64,000 bases of DNA from positions 1 through 64,000 of the forward strand of contig SAUG01000028.1 in NCBI GenBank assembly GCA_011316305.1, given 5' to 3'. The translations under genes and the position numbers were made by a program. The notes under the pieces are model-generated. The model worked only from the letters and a program-made list of their open reading frames with translations. It was not told where the DNA came from and did not search any database. This DNA is from Rusavskia elegans. Its lineage: Eukaryota; Ascomycota; Lecanoromycetes; Teloschistales; Teloschistaceae. Below, piece after piece: positions 34,760 through 45,738 of the stretch. How positions within the stretch are numbered: position 1 is the stretch's first letter; each line of letters opens with the position of its first letter.

Positions 34760-35826
34760 TCATTGTGACTGCTGCGTGACGAGGACGATGAGCAGGAGAC
34801 CAATAATAAGGACGATGTTCATGATAATCAGATCGTTGAGATCTAGGTCTCCAACTGTGTGGTTAGGGTGGTGAGAGGGCTGCATACTGGTTAGGAAATA
34901 CGATTCATATGAAGGGTATTCGGGGTGGACTAGAGAAGGTGACGTACTTGGGTTGGGTGGGATTTCGTTTGCTCGGTCGCTTCTTTGATTGGCACATCCT
35001 GGGAGAGTTGGTTGTGGCTGGGCATGGGTTGGGCTGAGACGACTGGAGGGTTTGTGGTAGCTGGATTAGTCGAATGAGGATGTTTATGGTCTTCCTGGTG
35101 GCTGTATGGTTGATGTTGATCGTCAGGGGAGTACGTGTCACCGGTTAGAAGTCGCAGTAGTTGGTGCAGTTTTATGTCTGTGAGGAGCAAAGGTCAGGGT
35201 AATTATCCGAGCCAAAGTGCAGGAGAGGTTGGGAAGACGTACCATAAGACAAAGCCATATCCTGGATCAATTCAATGGACTCCGTCTGCAGCCTCCATTC
35301 TGGGACATTCCCACCCCTTGAGTTACTGTGGCTTGATAGCACGGAACCTTGGTGGTCCATGTAGTATTCGTCATTCTTGGTGACGTCGTGGAGAACATCT
35401 TGGAGTGCTCGCTGGCCGGTCATGAAATGGGTGAAGAGTTGAGATTGTATATTATCGAAGGGGTGGGAAGGCTTGTGGTGCTCGTCGCTATAGGCCTGAG
35501 CGGCATAAGGCATGTTGGTGGAAGGCCTGTGCCGCACTGAGAGCGATCAGTTTGCCACTTTGGGCAGGCTGGATGCGAAGACGAACCATTGTTCTCGAAG
35601 GTTTTTGCTTCAGGTTTGGAGAATACGGGAGCCTCAAGACCGACTTGCTCATGAAACCATGAAGGCTCTTTCTTCGACGAAGCTACCGATGAGTCGTTAG
35701 TAATTAAGTTTCCGCATTCATGATGAACCTACAGTGGTGAGGCTTCGAATGCCGTCTGTGTTTGTTGCCAGATTTCCCACTAGTTCGCGGAACAACTTCG
35801 CTCTCAGTGGGATCGAGGTACGACAT
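34760..35826 (-). CDS. Predicted tail-anchored membrane protein, unknown function
   Basis: Five exons in transcript order (35826-35733, 35682-35587, 35536-35243, 35177-34948, 34879-34760) join into 277 aa with clean phases; introns are 50-68 nt. Residues 1-240 are hydrophilic and His/Ser/Gln/Pro-rich without a signal peptide. A central segment (IELIQDMALSYDIKLHQLLR, about residues 147-166) may form a helix. The only membrane segment is at the extreme C-terminus, LIIMNIVLIIGLLLIVLV (255-272), followed by just TQQSQ. That is the topology of a tail-anchored protein inserted post-translationally into ER or mitochondrial outer membrane. The last acceptor (TATGCAG) sits shortly after a CTAAC branch site. 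No family is recognised. The consistent splicing and C-terminal anchor argue that it is real. Confidence 0.65.
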
Positions 35827-38555
35827 TGTCATCAGGTGGGGATGAATGACAAGTTCTGGAGATGAATGTTCAAAGGAGAAGACCTAGGGAGCCAGGTGAG
35901 TAAAATAAATTTTCTCTTCGGTGTCGAAGGCCCACATGCTGTGCTACGCAGTGGAGCATGACTCGAAAGACGGGGACGGGTAGAGATAGCCCATAAATAT
36001 CGAGCAACAGATTTATTGGTCGATCAGAGCTTGGATAGGTGCCTGCATCGGTTCAAGGCCGCCAAGCAGAACCTCTAGCTTGCTAATGCTGTGCATGCTG
36101 GAGGATCGGTCCTGAATAATTTGACCCTGCTAATGGATTTAGGACGGCTGATGCTTATACATTCAATGTCTGGCCATAGCAATTCAGACTTAGGTAGATG
36201 TGGTTTCTCTCATCTTTTGTGGTATCGACTTCTGGAGTCGTTGTCCTAGGAGAGAGACTCCATCATGACGTCCCTAGGAAAATTCCGATATTCTAATCCC
36301 AGTACTGGGACCTTACCCATAGATCACTATTGGCTGCAGTAATCTCAAAATCAAAATGCCTTGAAAGACTCCCAACTTATTGGTTGCCGTCGTCATCAGC
36401 GTGGTCAGTGCAGCGATGATCCCTTGTTTTCAGGCTGGTCGGATCAAGTCTCGCATTGCCCATGCATTGATTGGCTAGTGGCACCGGGTGGGTCTGCACG
36501 CAAATTTAAATCCAGCCAGAAGACCTATGCTCCTTTTGGAGGCAAATGGTTGAGACCGCGCCGTTCGATATGCCTTGCCAGCTGGCCGAAAACGATAGGT
36601 GTAGGAACTTACTGTTGTGACACTGCGGTAGAAGCCAATGCCTAGCTGCTGCAGGAAGCCGGGTGAGCCTTTCTCCGCGAACATGTTTTTTGGTATGAAC
36701 GGTCGATCGACCAACCTAGACGAAGCATATGGCAAACGGTAGAACAATAGTGACTGATGTACGTCATCGCTGTAGAATGAAACAAACTGAAAGATATCTT
36801 GGAGCTACCTGTTGAGGTTGGTGTTTCATTTCGAGGACGTTCCTGTGGTTTTGGGAAGCAAGTCTTCAGTCGGCAAAGGATCAACGCCCAAAGCATCTCA
36901 TGAATCTGTTTAGTATTTCAAGACCGACTTCGCTACCATCTAGACCAGGATGTCGATCTAGATAGCTGCAAAGTCATACATCGGCTCCGGTGATAAACGA
37001 TAGATCTGTGACTCGACCCGGGCTCGATGACTGGTGCTGCAGCAGGGAAAAGGTCGTTGTGCAGATGTTGTCGTCCATGGTGTAGAGCATAGCCGGCCTG
37101 GCTGGCCTGTGCATCAGGTACTACTTGAACCTACCTTAGGGTGCGACTTATCTTCAGTTGTACCGATCTCCAGCTGAACCAGTCGGGTGTCTGTTTCAAG
37201 GCTCCACACATTGCTATTCAAAGCGGGAGCCTGGTATTCTTATGTACCAATTATGTACGGTTGCGAACATGAATCTTCGTCAGCATGTGATCTATTCTCT
37301 CCACATTGAACATTTGTGACGAGGGTTCTGTGGGACAGGGTCATCTCAACGACGAAACCCCCACAGTGGTCCATGATCTTATCAGGTCAACTTCAGTGAT
37401 TGAGCCTCTGACGTCATACCTACTAGCTAACCGCTTCCCGCGGCACTCTCACTTCGCGATTGGCTGGACCAGGCAGGAAGCGGATAGGGCTGGGCAAACA
37501 GCCTTCCTTCCTTCCTTTTGCATTTGTTATTGTTCCTCTTTTGGTACCGCCCAACCGCGCCTGGTGTATCTGATAGGAGGAGTAGTCGCTATGGCCAGCA
37601 GCCCTTATGGCAGATCTCGGAGATTTGGAAGATCTGCGGTGGTAAGCATCATAGGTTTCATCGAAAGTCCCTTTGCGGCCACCAGCACCCGCGAAAAGTC
37701 ATTGGGCGCCAAGGTCATCCAGATATTTTAGTGGGGTTTCTCGGGGGCCATATGGGCCTTGGCGCCCAATGACTTTTCGCGGGTACTGGTGCGGCTGCCC
37801 GTGCTTACGCGCCAATGTGTGTATCCGAACCATGAGGCTGTGGCTTTCTTCCCTTGAGCTCCCGCTATGGAGTCTCATTGTTCAACAAGGACGGGCGAAA
37901 GGGTCTACTTTCAAGGTATTCGGTGATGTAAATTATTCCAGCCTCACTCGTACCGCTTGTATATACCTTTTGGTGCTTCTTAAACAGATAAGTACAAGGA
38001 TTTCTAGAGCGATTGGATAGGCAGCCTATCTGTTACACCAACAGGTCATAGTTTCGTCATCTTGTCCATGCTCAGTCGCTCAGCCTCCATCGGGATATGC
38101 TGCTTCCGCAAGATTGTCGAATTATTAACTTGCTCCAAGCCCCAAGCATCGTTAGCATCGGACTCCGAAACAATGACCCGATGCTGTGCCAGTAATATTT
38201 GGGGTAAGCTGAACATATCACAAACATATATAACGCATTCAGAACTTTCTGGTCAACCAGGCTGAACCTCTTGGCACGGTTTCGAAGATCCGAAGCCGGC
38301 TTGGGCATGTATGAGACACAGGAGTAGAGGCGTAGCTAATACAGTAACACAACTGTTGGACGAAGCGGAAATAATGTCGATGGTGTGGGCATGAAGGCTA
38401 TAAGAAGGGGACAATCCCACCGGGTAGGTTCTCCCCATCACTATCAGATCTATCTACTTTGAACTGCATCTCTACTTCCCAGACCACTGTCCATCTCACA
38501 TACTCTTTACCTCGCCTTTGCTCCGCTGAACACCCGATAGCCGCCATCTACTACC
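35827..38555. other. Gene-poor stretch, 2.7 kb
   Basis: The longest gap between genes in the window. Open frames are short (at most 141 codons) and lack protein signatures, signal peptides or consistent splice structure. The only structured element seen is the long hairpin at 37675-37795. A CTTCC microsatellite-like run lies near 37505-37517. Confidence 0.5.
37675..37795. repeat. Long near-perfect inverted repeat (hairpin)
   Basis: The left arm at 37675-37714 and right arm at 37757-37795 are reverse complements. The inner 28 bp (37687-37714, starting acccgcgaaaag) pair perfectly with 37757-37784; the outer 10-12 bp pair with few mismatches. The 42-nt loop itself contains the palindrome ccatatgg. 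There are no clear target duplications at the arm ends and no coding capacity in the loop. It could be a folded RNA precursor, a foldback element remnant, or a palindromic rearrangement scar. Confidence 0.9.
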
Positions 38556-39208
38556 ATGGCAACTTCCAAGCAAACTATAGCACTCTTGACCCTTGCCGCT
38601 TGCTTGGTCCTGGGCTCCCCAGTGGCTAAGCCGCAGATGGTGTTTGCCCCCGAACTAGTGCAAAGTCGACTACACGGTTGATGAGCAGCACAAAAAAATG
38701 GACGTTGCGGGAATTACTGGCGACTACACCGTCAGTAGTGGTATCGTTTTCACTCTAGCCTCCCTGTGACACCACCGGTTGACTAAATCTGGCTGCAGGC
38801 AGTGAGTTGAACACTGGAAGCAGTTTCGCCGTCGAAGTGACCGTTAGCGTGGGCATTGATATTGGAATCGAGGAGGTCGCCCGGGCGGGTTTGTCTGCCC
38901 AGGTAGCGACTACCGAACAAAAGGCAACTTCACAAGGCGCCACCGTGCCTTGCCCGGAAGGAACCTGGAAGTGCGCTCTAAAGATTTTCCCCAACATTCT
39001 CAGCGTGAGCGGCAAGAAAGTGGCGGCAAAAGGCTCTGAAGCGTACTGCGACGATGGAGACCATGGTCTAGGTCCCTATATGGTTGAGCTGCCGGTTCTT
39101 GGTGATAATAAGGCCGTCGAATCCCGGGTGGAAATTTGTGCCTGCAAGAACTATCCTGGCGCGGATGATGAAGGTTCGCCGCCTGAGAAGTGCGACACGT
39201 GCCCTTGA
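38556..39208 (+). CDS. Small secreted protein, possible effector-like
   Basis: ATG 38556 opens a signal-peptide-like N-terminus (TIALLTLAACLVLGSPVA). A well-formed mature region lies in exons 38659-38740 and 38799-39208 (KVDYTVDEQHKKMDVAGIT, then VEVTVSVGIDIGIEEVARAG). It has seven cysteines in the C-terminal half, including VPCPEGTWKCAL, EICACKN and EKCDTC. The intron at 38741-38798 is standard. The link from signal peptide to mature region is awkward: they are in different frames with a TAG at 38656-38658. A GT-AG intron of 52 nt (38607-38658) restores the frame but cuts the signal peptide short; otherwise the gene carries a frameshift. The length would be about 180 aa. The sequence resembles a family of secreted fungal proteins of unknown function by overall pattern only. 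Confidence 0.6.
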
Positions 39209-39605
39209 GCGCGAGAGCATGGTTGAAGATGTGCTGCAACTGCTCTAGCATGTTGGATGGCTGACTTTTGTTTTCCATGCGTCCATTTCGCTGCTCAAGC
39301 CCAGAACGTGCATTTGGACAGTTGTTGGGGAAGGGGTTGGCCCTCTGCTGTGGAGTTTATCTTAGAACAACAATCGAAAGCTGTCCGCACATTTTCCAGA
39401 ATGCCTTAATGTTTCGATCGTAAGAACGAAGTAGCTTACTATCCCTTTTCCTGCCAAGTCCGTGGACAAGCCCTAAAGTTCAACGCTGACCAATCTCAAC
39501 ACTTAATACAGTCTTCAAGGGGAATTACAAGATATCTAACCAATCAAATAGGGCCTTCGTGGGAATTGATAGGAAAAATGGATAGCGGGACCCTTGTCAG
39601 CCTTA
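39209..39605. other. Intergenic, 3' side of the small secreted protein gene
   Basis: About 400 bp up to the target duplication of the MITE. Nothing else is recognised. Confidence 0.4.
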
Positions 39606-40081
39606 CCCCAGATTAAATAAACCTGGTCAGTAGAAAACTGCCAAGCTCCAACAACCATCGACCACGAGATTTCTTGATTTTTTTTTATTTCTTGAATAAC
39701 TCTACAACTACAAGCTAAAATTATTTAAAAACGTTAGATTATCTATAGAAAGATATCTAGCTAATAATAAGCCTTTTTCTCTATAGCTCTAACCCTGTTA
39801 ATAGCCTTAGAATAGATAATCTAGTCGGTCGTAAAAAGGACCCAGGTATCTTAGTAGGCTCAAGAGGATTTTCTTTATAGAACGACGTAGAATAGTATTT
39901 TTATTATAAAACTTCCTTTATAGCTAGAGAGTATATACCTAAGCTTTTACTTCGAATTTAAGTAAATACTGGCTTGTAGTTGTAGAATTATTCAAGAAAT
40001 AAAAAAAACTAAAATATCTCGTGGTTGATGTTCGTTGGAGCTTGGGCCTTTTTCTACTGACCAGGTTTATTTTATCTGGGG
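39606..40081. mobile_element. MITE of Tc1/mariner type with 110-bp terminal inverted repeats
   Basis: A 476-bp AT-rich element bounded by TA on both sides (39604-39605 and 40082-40083), the target duplication expected for Tc1/mariner/Fot1 transposons. Terminal inverted repeats of about 110 bp occupy 39606-39715 and 39972-40081, both beginning CCCCAGAT and close to 90 percent identical by eye. Several arm differences are G/A or C/T transitions, as expected for repeat-induced point mutation. The interior is very AT-rich with no transposase frame, so the element is non-autonomous and would need a transposase from elsewhere. Neighbouring genes are not interrupted. Confidence 0.9.
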
Positions 40082-40083
40082 TA

Positions 40084-41368
40084 CGTAAGCTCTGGCGAAC
40101 GACAATTTTGAACGTCAAATATCTGTGGACTCCAGCGAATCAGATGCATGAATTTAAAGTCGGCGTTATGCGATATTCAATGATGATGAGTAACCTGATG
40201 TGAGGGTTTGTCGAATTCAGTCGTGCTCCGCCTTCGATGCGTCTACCAGAGCTTGAAATGACGAACTTCCTACCCTTTTCCGGGTCATACGGGTGATCGC
40301 GAATTGTTGATCCTGTGGTCGTGTATCGAGGAGAAGACTATGATCGGAGCGAGCAGTACACCTTCCTCGGCAAGCTGTGTGTGTTCAGTAGGTCGCCTGG
40401 TCGTTTACTGCGCTGATCTAAAAACACAACGATTGTGGTTCTGTCGAGCTTCAATTGGCCCTTCAACTACATGAGTACGGTGATAATATCGGTGAGTAGT
40501 AGCTACCTTTCGTACCATTAGTCGAGCACTCTATCGACTATTCGGTCTATCTCTATCTCTGTATTTCAACAATTGCTGGAGCTGGGAAGGCTCGAATAGA
40601 CATCCATCTCACACCAACATCTTCATTGACAGCTCTGTGAACTGCTTTGGGAAAGAGTGTCGAACCTTCTCCAAGTCGAGATCCTCGCTCGACATGATAC
40701 GGGAGAAACTACCCAGTGTAAATCGCCGAACTGTGGATAACTGAGTGGTGGAGACCTTGGCTTTGAGTCAGTGGCCTAGCCCCAGGAAAACAGTGGAATT
40801 TTTGGCAAAGACATACTCCCTAAAGCTTTTGGGTGCGTATTGATCTTTATTGGTCGCCTTCATTGATGGTTTTCGCTTTGATTAGTTGCAGCTATTGCTT
40901 AGATGTTTGCGGATGAGCACACCTTCCGCCATTCCACCTGGAAACACCCGCTATTCGGACTAATGACTGTTTCTGCAAGCCAGGTAAGCTTACCTCGAGT
41001 GAGCATTGGTGTTCCTGCCTTACTTGATCATCTCACATTCACAAAGCCAAGACCTGACTAGGCCTACAATGGCTGTTCGCTTCGCTCCTCTTCATTTCTT
41101 CTTACAGTCTCACGCAGTGTCGCTCATCATTTACAGCTCCTCAAACGGCTGTGTTATTCAGCTATGACGGTACATTGCCGGTCATTGCGGACCGAATGTT
41201 TCTCTTGGTCCAATGTCCGTCTTGAGATTTTGGGATGGCGCTGCTGCCATGAGGCATGGCAACATTGGAAGCGGTGCCGACATATAAAGTGACTTCAATG
41301 GCCGGCCGTATCTCTTTTCAAGTTTTCTTTATATCAGATCACCACCTTCGACCTGCTTGACCGTCAGC
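40084..41368. other. Gene-free stretch, 1.3 kb
   Basis: No open frame of notable length occurs on either strand, which is unusual for this window. The final part (41280-41340) is likely the leader of the hydrolase gene. No repeat or RNA gene was recognised. Confidence 0.5.
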
Positions 41369-43171
41369 ATGCTGTCCAACCCAGCGTTCCTGCTCGCTCT
41401 AAGCCTATGCACTCGCGAAGCTGTGTGCCACATCACCAGACCCGTCAATTGGTTCCCTTGCACACAGAATGGAACCCTGCCAATCATGTGCGGTACCTTG
41501 ACGGTCCCTCTCGACTACGTGAACGCTACCTCCAATGCGACCCTCGAATTACAACTCGTCAAGGTCAGTGCTGTCAAACAACCGAAGAAGGGTAGTATCT
41601 TGTTCAATCCGGGCGGTCCGGGATCTCCGGGTCGAGACTTGATTGCGGGAGCTGAAGCACCTTCTCTTCTCGTTGCCACCGGCGGGTATCATGATTTGAT
41701 AGGTTTCGATCCTCGGTACGCTTTCTTTGTTGCCCGCATATTGCTCCACGTGGCAAAACCCAGTTCAGACTTCGCGCAATGGCTGAGCTTACCGTAGAGG
41801 TACTGGCACGACAATTCCCTTTTCTTGCTACCCCGACGAAATCTCCAGGTTGACTCAACCCTACGGCTTCGGACTGTATCTCAATTCATCAGATACTGCC
41901 ATCGGACAATCATGGGCAGCGAAAAGAGTGTTTGCGGAAACTTGCTTTCAAAATGCCCGAGACGTTGGCGAGCTCATTGGCACTGGCTATGTGGCACGCG
42001 ACATGATGCAGATCGTCGACGCGCTGGGTGAAGACGGGCTACTACGCTACTGGGGGTTTTCGTACGGCACCGCGCTAGGTGAGACGGTGGCTGCCATGTT
42101 CCCTGAAAGAATGGACAAGGTCGTACTCGACGGCTGTCTGAACCCTCATGATTACTATGCCGGTATTGATGTGGAACAAGTCACGGATTCCGATAACAGC
42201 TTCGACGGCTTCTTCAAAGGATGCGCCGCTCGTCCTGAAGCGTGCGAATTGGCACAGGATGCTCTCACGCCTGCGGATCTGAAGCGAAAATTCTACGATC
42301 TCCTCTATTCTCTGAAGTACGAGCCCTACGTCGCGAAAGTCAAGGGCAACGCAACTATATTCGACTACAACGCGGTCAAGGCTCTTGTCCAAACTGCACT
42401 ATATAGTACGAAGACCTGGCCCATACTTGCAACTGGACTGCACGGACTCTTCATGAAAAACGATACAGCAGTGGCGGCACTGGTGCCCCTTCAGCCAAAA
42501 GCCCCCAGCGGCATCTATCCAAATGAAGGCCCGGAGGCCTACACAGGTGGAATCCGATCGAGCGATGTTCAGTTCCGGACGGACAACCTCACATCACTAC
42601 ATCCAATACTCGAACAGTTCTTCGCCAAGAGCCAAATCCTCGGTGATAGTCTATCTTCACCATTGCTGACATATGTGCAATGGCCGTTCAGAGGCAAAGG
42701 TGCATATACAGGTGATTTCCACGTCAAGACCAAAAATCCAATCCTTTTCGTTGGCAGCGATCGGGACGCACTCACTCCTTTGGTCTCAGCGCAGAATGCT
42801 AGCTCTGGCTTCGAGGGAAGTGTTGTGTTACAGCATGGCGGCTATGGGGTAAGTTGAGCTCCCTATACTTTGCTCGAACGCGCAAGATCACAGTAACTGA
42901 TTCTGGTTTCGTATAGCACACATCTCTGGGTCAGCCATCACTTTGCACTGCCAAAGCCATCCGGGCTTATTTCGTCAACGGTACGCTACCGGCTCCTGGT
43001 ACCAAATGCGACCCAACGTTTGGTTTGTTTTCCAATGCCACCGTGGAGCAAGAATTCGCGCCCATTGCCAACTTCACCAAAAGAACGCTCGGAGGTGATG
43101 ACGACGGTGTACTTCTGTCTGCCATCACCCGGCTCAATGCGAGGATTCCACATACCGGACACGGCTTGTGA
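41369..43171 (+). CDS. Secreted TAP-type alpha/beta-hydrolase (tripeptidyl/prolyl aminopeptidase family)
   Basis: Exons 41369-41715, 41798-42848 and 42917-43171 give 550 aa. The N-terminus is a signal peptide (SNPAFLLALSLCTREAVC). The oxyanion-hole loop FNPGGPGSPG is followed by the nucleophile elbow GFSYGTALG (S204), an acid in GSDRDALTP (D439) and the catalytic His in HGGYGHTSLG (H467, the first codon of exon 3). The triad is complete. After the His comes the TAP-like C-terminal domain (PSLCTAKAIRAYFVNGTLP). Several NxS/T sites fit secretion. Relatives remove N-terminal peptides or act as esterases; the substrate cannot be told from sequence. The gene lies in a stretch of secreted-protein genes beside the MITE. 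Confidence 0.92.
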
Positions 43172-44841
43172 CCCAGCTTGTTAGAACCGTGGTGCATCTG
43201 GGGCCAACGATAGGATCCGTCAAAACAGTCCCGCCCGAACGCAGAAGGGAAAGGTCTTACAACAAGGATCGATGTATGAATCTTGCTCACCGTGGAATTT
43301 TGCAATGAGATGAAGGCGCGAAGCTATACTTTTATTCTTGTCTTTTCGATATTTGAGTGCGGAGCCTTTTACTAGAGGCATAGAATCACAGCGTAATCCA
43401 ATCCGTTTCAGTCTTCAGCTTACAGCCTTACATATCGGGACCGAAAGCCGCAATCCCGTTGCATCTTACACGCATTTTTCCCCCGCTTTGCTTTCAGGCA
43501 CCTACGTCTCCCCATGGCCGGAGCTGTATCCCAAGACTGGGCTAGCCAAAGTCTCGTTTACCAACAAGGGAAATAGGTACAGTAATAAGATGGTTCTACC
43601 GCAGCAGCGATGCATACAACTTGGGGTCCACAACCAGCAGCCTGGTATCGTTCCGTTGCCGCATGATCGGCAGAATTCGCACGCGGAGACATGAGCGGAA
43701 GGCCACTGGAGCGTACAAGGCAGAGGTCGCACTCGACATCGTGTGGCATTCAAGATCCGCGAAAACTATCTCTGTATCAGAGGCCCCCCAGACACGGACA
43801 CGTTCATGGCTCAAAGCTAATACAAGGATACTGTCTTCATTGAGACAACATGTTCGTTCGGTCTATTTGAAAACGGCAGGATCTGATTGCTACCGGTACA
43901 ACACATTCGAGAGGCCATTCGAGGCATTCACTGGGGAGTTGTCTCATTGTTTGTCCAGACCAGAAGGTTGACGCAGGGTGGAGATGTATGTCGCAAGGCC
44001 GTGGAACGCCTACAAAGCCTCAGCTGAGCTCACAGGGCGTGTGGCCGCATCATGCAGCAACGAGGGCGACCCGGGTCATGCAGTGTGTCGTTTGATGAAG
44101 CTCAATTGAGTCATATATGCCATGTGGGTCCGCCCCCAATCCTATCTCATAATCTCAGCAGTTGGTGCATTAGCGTTGCTCGGTCCGGAAGGCAGTGCTT
44201 ATTTTATGTTTACTGTGACCTTTTAACTGTGAGTATTGGATTCTCATTGGTTGAGAGTTTCCCCCTGTTTCATCTCTCGTTGTCTCGTTGGGGAATGGTC
44301 TCGGGGAGCGTGCGGGTATCTCGTTAGAGATTACCCTTCTCGGTCAAGTATCTTGACGCCCGACGCAGACGTGCAGTGGTAAATCTCCCTAGGGGGTGTG
44401 GACCACCAGGTACTCAGCCATCAGCCCTCATGTCCTGGGTTCTGCCTCGACCATGTCAGGTGTCACGCAGCTGTTCAGATTCAGATTTAAACTTTCGGGC
44501 CGTGCTCTTGTTGTGGCATGGCTGCCTCCTGTGCGAGGATAGGAAGGCTGGCTTCACCACCACCGAATGCGTTTGTCACCCACGATAAGCGGGAGCAGAC
44601 GTCTGGGTACCTCAAGGGAGGGTCTTGAAAGCCTAGCCGGCGTCCGTGAGGTCTCTTGGCCGCTTGGCTTGCATACCATCACTGGACCGAGATTACTGAT
44701 CTCAGCCTCGTCAAAACACACTGCAGCGACGAGGTATAAGTTCATGTCCTGCTCTATCGTTGTTCCCTTGCTTCTTGGTAACATAACGCGAAGTTGTTGC
44801 ATTGTGTACTCCATACTTGTTCCGTGACCCGAGACAAAAAT
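43172..44841. other. Intergenic, 1.7 kb
   Basis: Only short overlapping open frames without protein features. The right end is the promoter of the surface-protein gene at 44842. No repeat, tRNA or transposon was recognised. Confidence 0.4.
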
Positions 44842-45738
44842 ATGCATTTGCTCTCAGCTGCCAGCGGTCTTTCGGCGACGGGCATTTTCTTAGCAGTCAG
44901 TCTTTTTCTCGAGAACGTCGTTGCTATTGATCCCAAATTTCATGAACTATTCAAACGTCAAGGCTGCACCGACATCGAATCCAAGTGCTCTACTGTAGGC
45001 AGCGATCCATCCGAATGTATCGACTATATCTGCAACAGCTGTACTCAGGTCGATGCTAGCATTTCCCCATGCTGCCAACGCTCCGGCGACCTCAACAAGG
45101 CCCAATGTATATACGACAACCTCGACGACAGCCCAAGCGACGGCACCAACAGCCGCCCCCGCCCAACCTCCACAACCGTCTTCCACGCCGACGCAAACCG
45201 CGGCTGCTCCTCATACCTCGACAAAGTAACCTCGTGCGAATCCGCAACGCCCGGTTTCGTGGACATCACGGCCTGGACGAGCCTAGCATCCTGCTTCTGC
45301 TATTCCGCATCCGCCTATTCGCCCCAGGCCTTCGACAACCCCTATAGCTCTTGCCTCAGCTATCTGGAAACCGCAGATAGAGATGCCTACTCCGATCTGA
45401 CGGTCGGGAGAGACGGGAGAAATTTCGCCATCAGCACCCCGTGTGCTTCGATTGGGGAAGTGCTGCAGACGAATACGAGGACTGCGACTGCTAGGTCGCA
45501 GACCGCCATTCCGGGTACCAATCCGACTGCAGGCGGAGTCACTAGACCGACAGCGTCGACTGAGAGTTCGAGTGGAGCCTCCAATAGCGGACAGGATGGC
45601 CCGAGCGCGGCCAGCGGCCATGTCGGGGTACGTGGTTCCATAAATCCCATTCAGCATACAAAGACTGACTTTCTCCCACAGATTCCAATCAGCATTGCTA
45701 TCGGTACATTGCTGTTTGCATTGGCCGTTCTCATCTAA
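44842..45738 (+). CDS. Cys-rich secreted protein with C-terminal GPI-type signal
   Basis: Exons 44842-45627 and 45682-45738 give 280 aa. An N-terminal signal segment (ATGIFLAVSLFLENVVA) is followed by a possible Kex2-like KR site (FKRQG). Two Cys-rich blocks follow: residues 35-85 with eight cysteines (CTDIESKC, ECIDYICNSC, SPCC) and residues 115-200 (CSSYLDKVTSC, SLASCFCY, SCLSYLET). A Ser/Thr-rich spacer leads to a hydrophobic C-terminus (IPISIAIGTLLFALAVLI) with small residues just before it, the pattern of a GPI-anchor signal. The intron at 45628-45681 lies right before that signal, so intron retention would replace the anchor with a different tail. The Cys spacing resembles an uncharacterised family of fungal surface proteins; it is not a CFEM domain by spacing. 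Confidence 0.82.
   Translation: MHLLSAASGLSATGIFLAVSLFLENVVAIDPKFHELFKRQGCTDIESKCSTVGSDPSECIDYICNSCTQVDASISPCCQRSGDLNKAQCIYDNLDDSPSDGTNSRPRPTSTTVFHADANRGCSSYLDKVTSCESATPGFVDITAWTSLASCFCYSASAYSPQAFDNPYSSCLSYLETADRDAYSDLTVGRDGRNFAISTPCASIGEVLQTNTRTATARSQTAIPGTNPTAGGVTRPTASTESSSGASNSGQDGPSAASGHVGVRGSINPIQHTKTDFLPQIPISIAIGTLLFALAVLI

Noticed and set aside
36361..36896. Overlapping open frames on both strands near 36.5 kb
   Set aside because: Short, biased, and without signal peptide, motif or splice support.
37306..37731. Plus-strand frame overlapping the left hairpin arm
   Set aside because: Its end is fixed by the hairpin loop and it has no protein signature; judged a chance frame.
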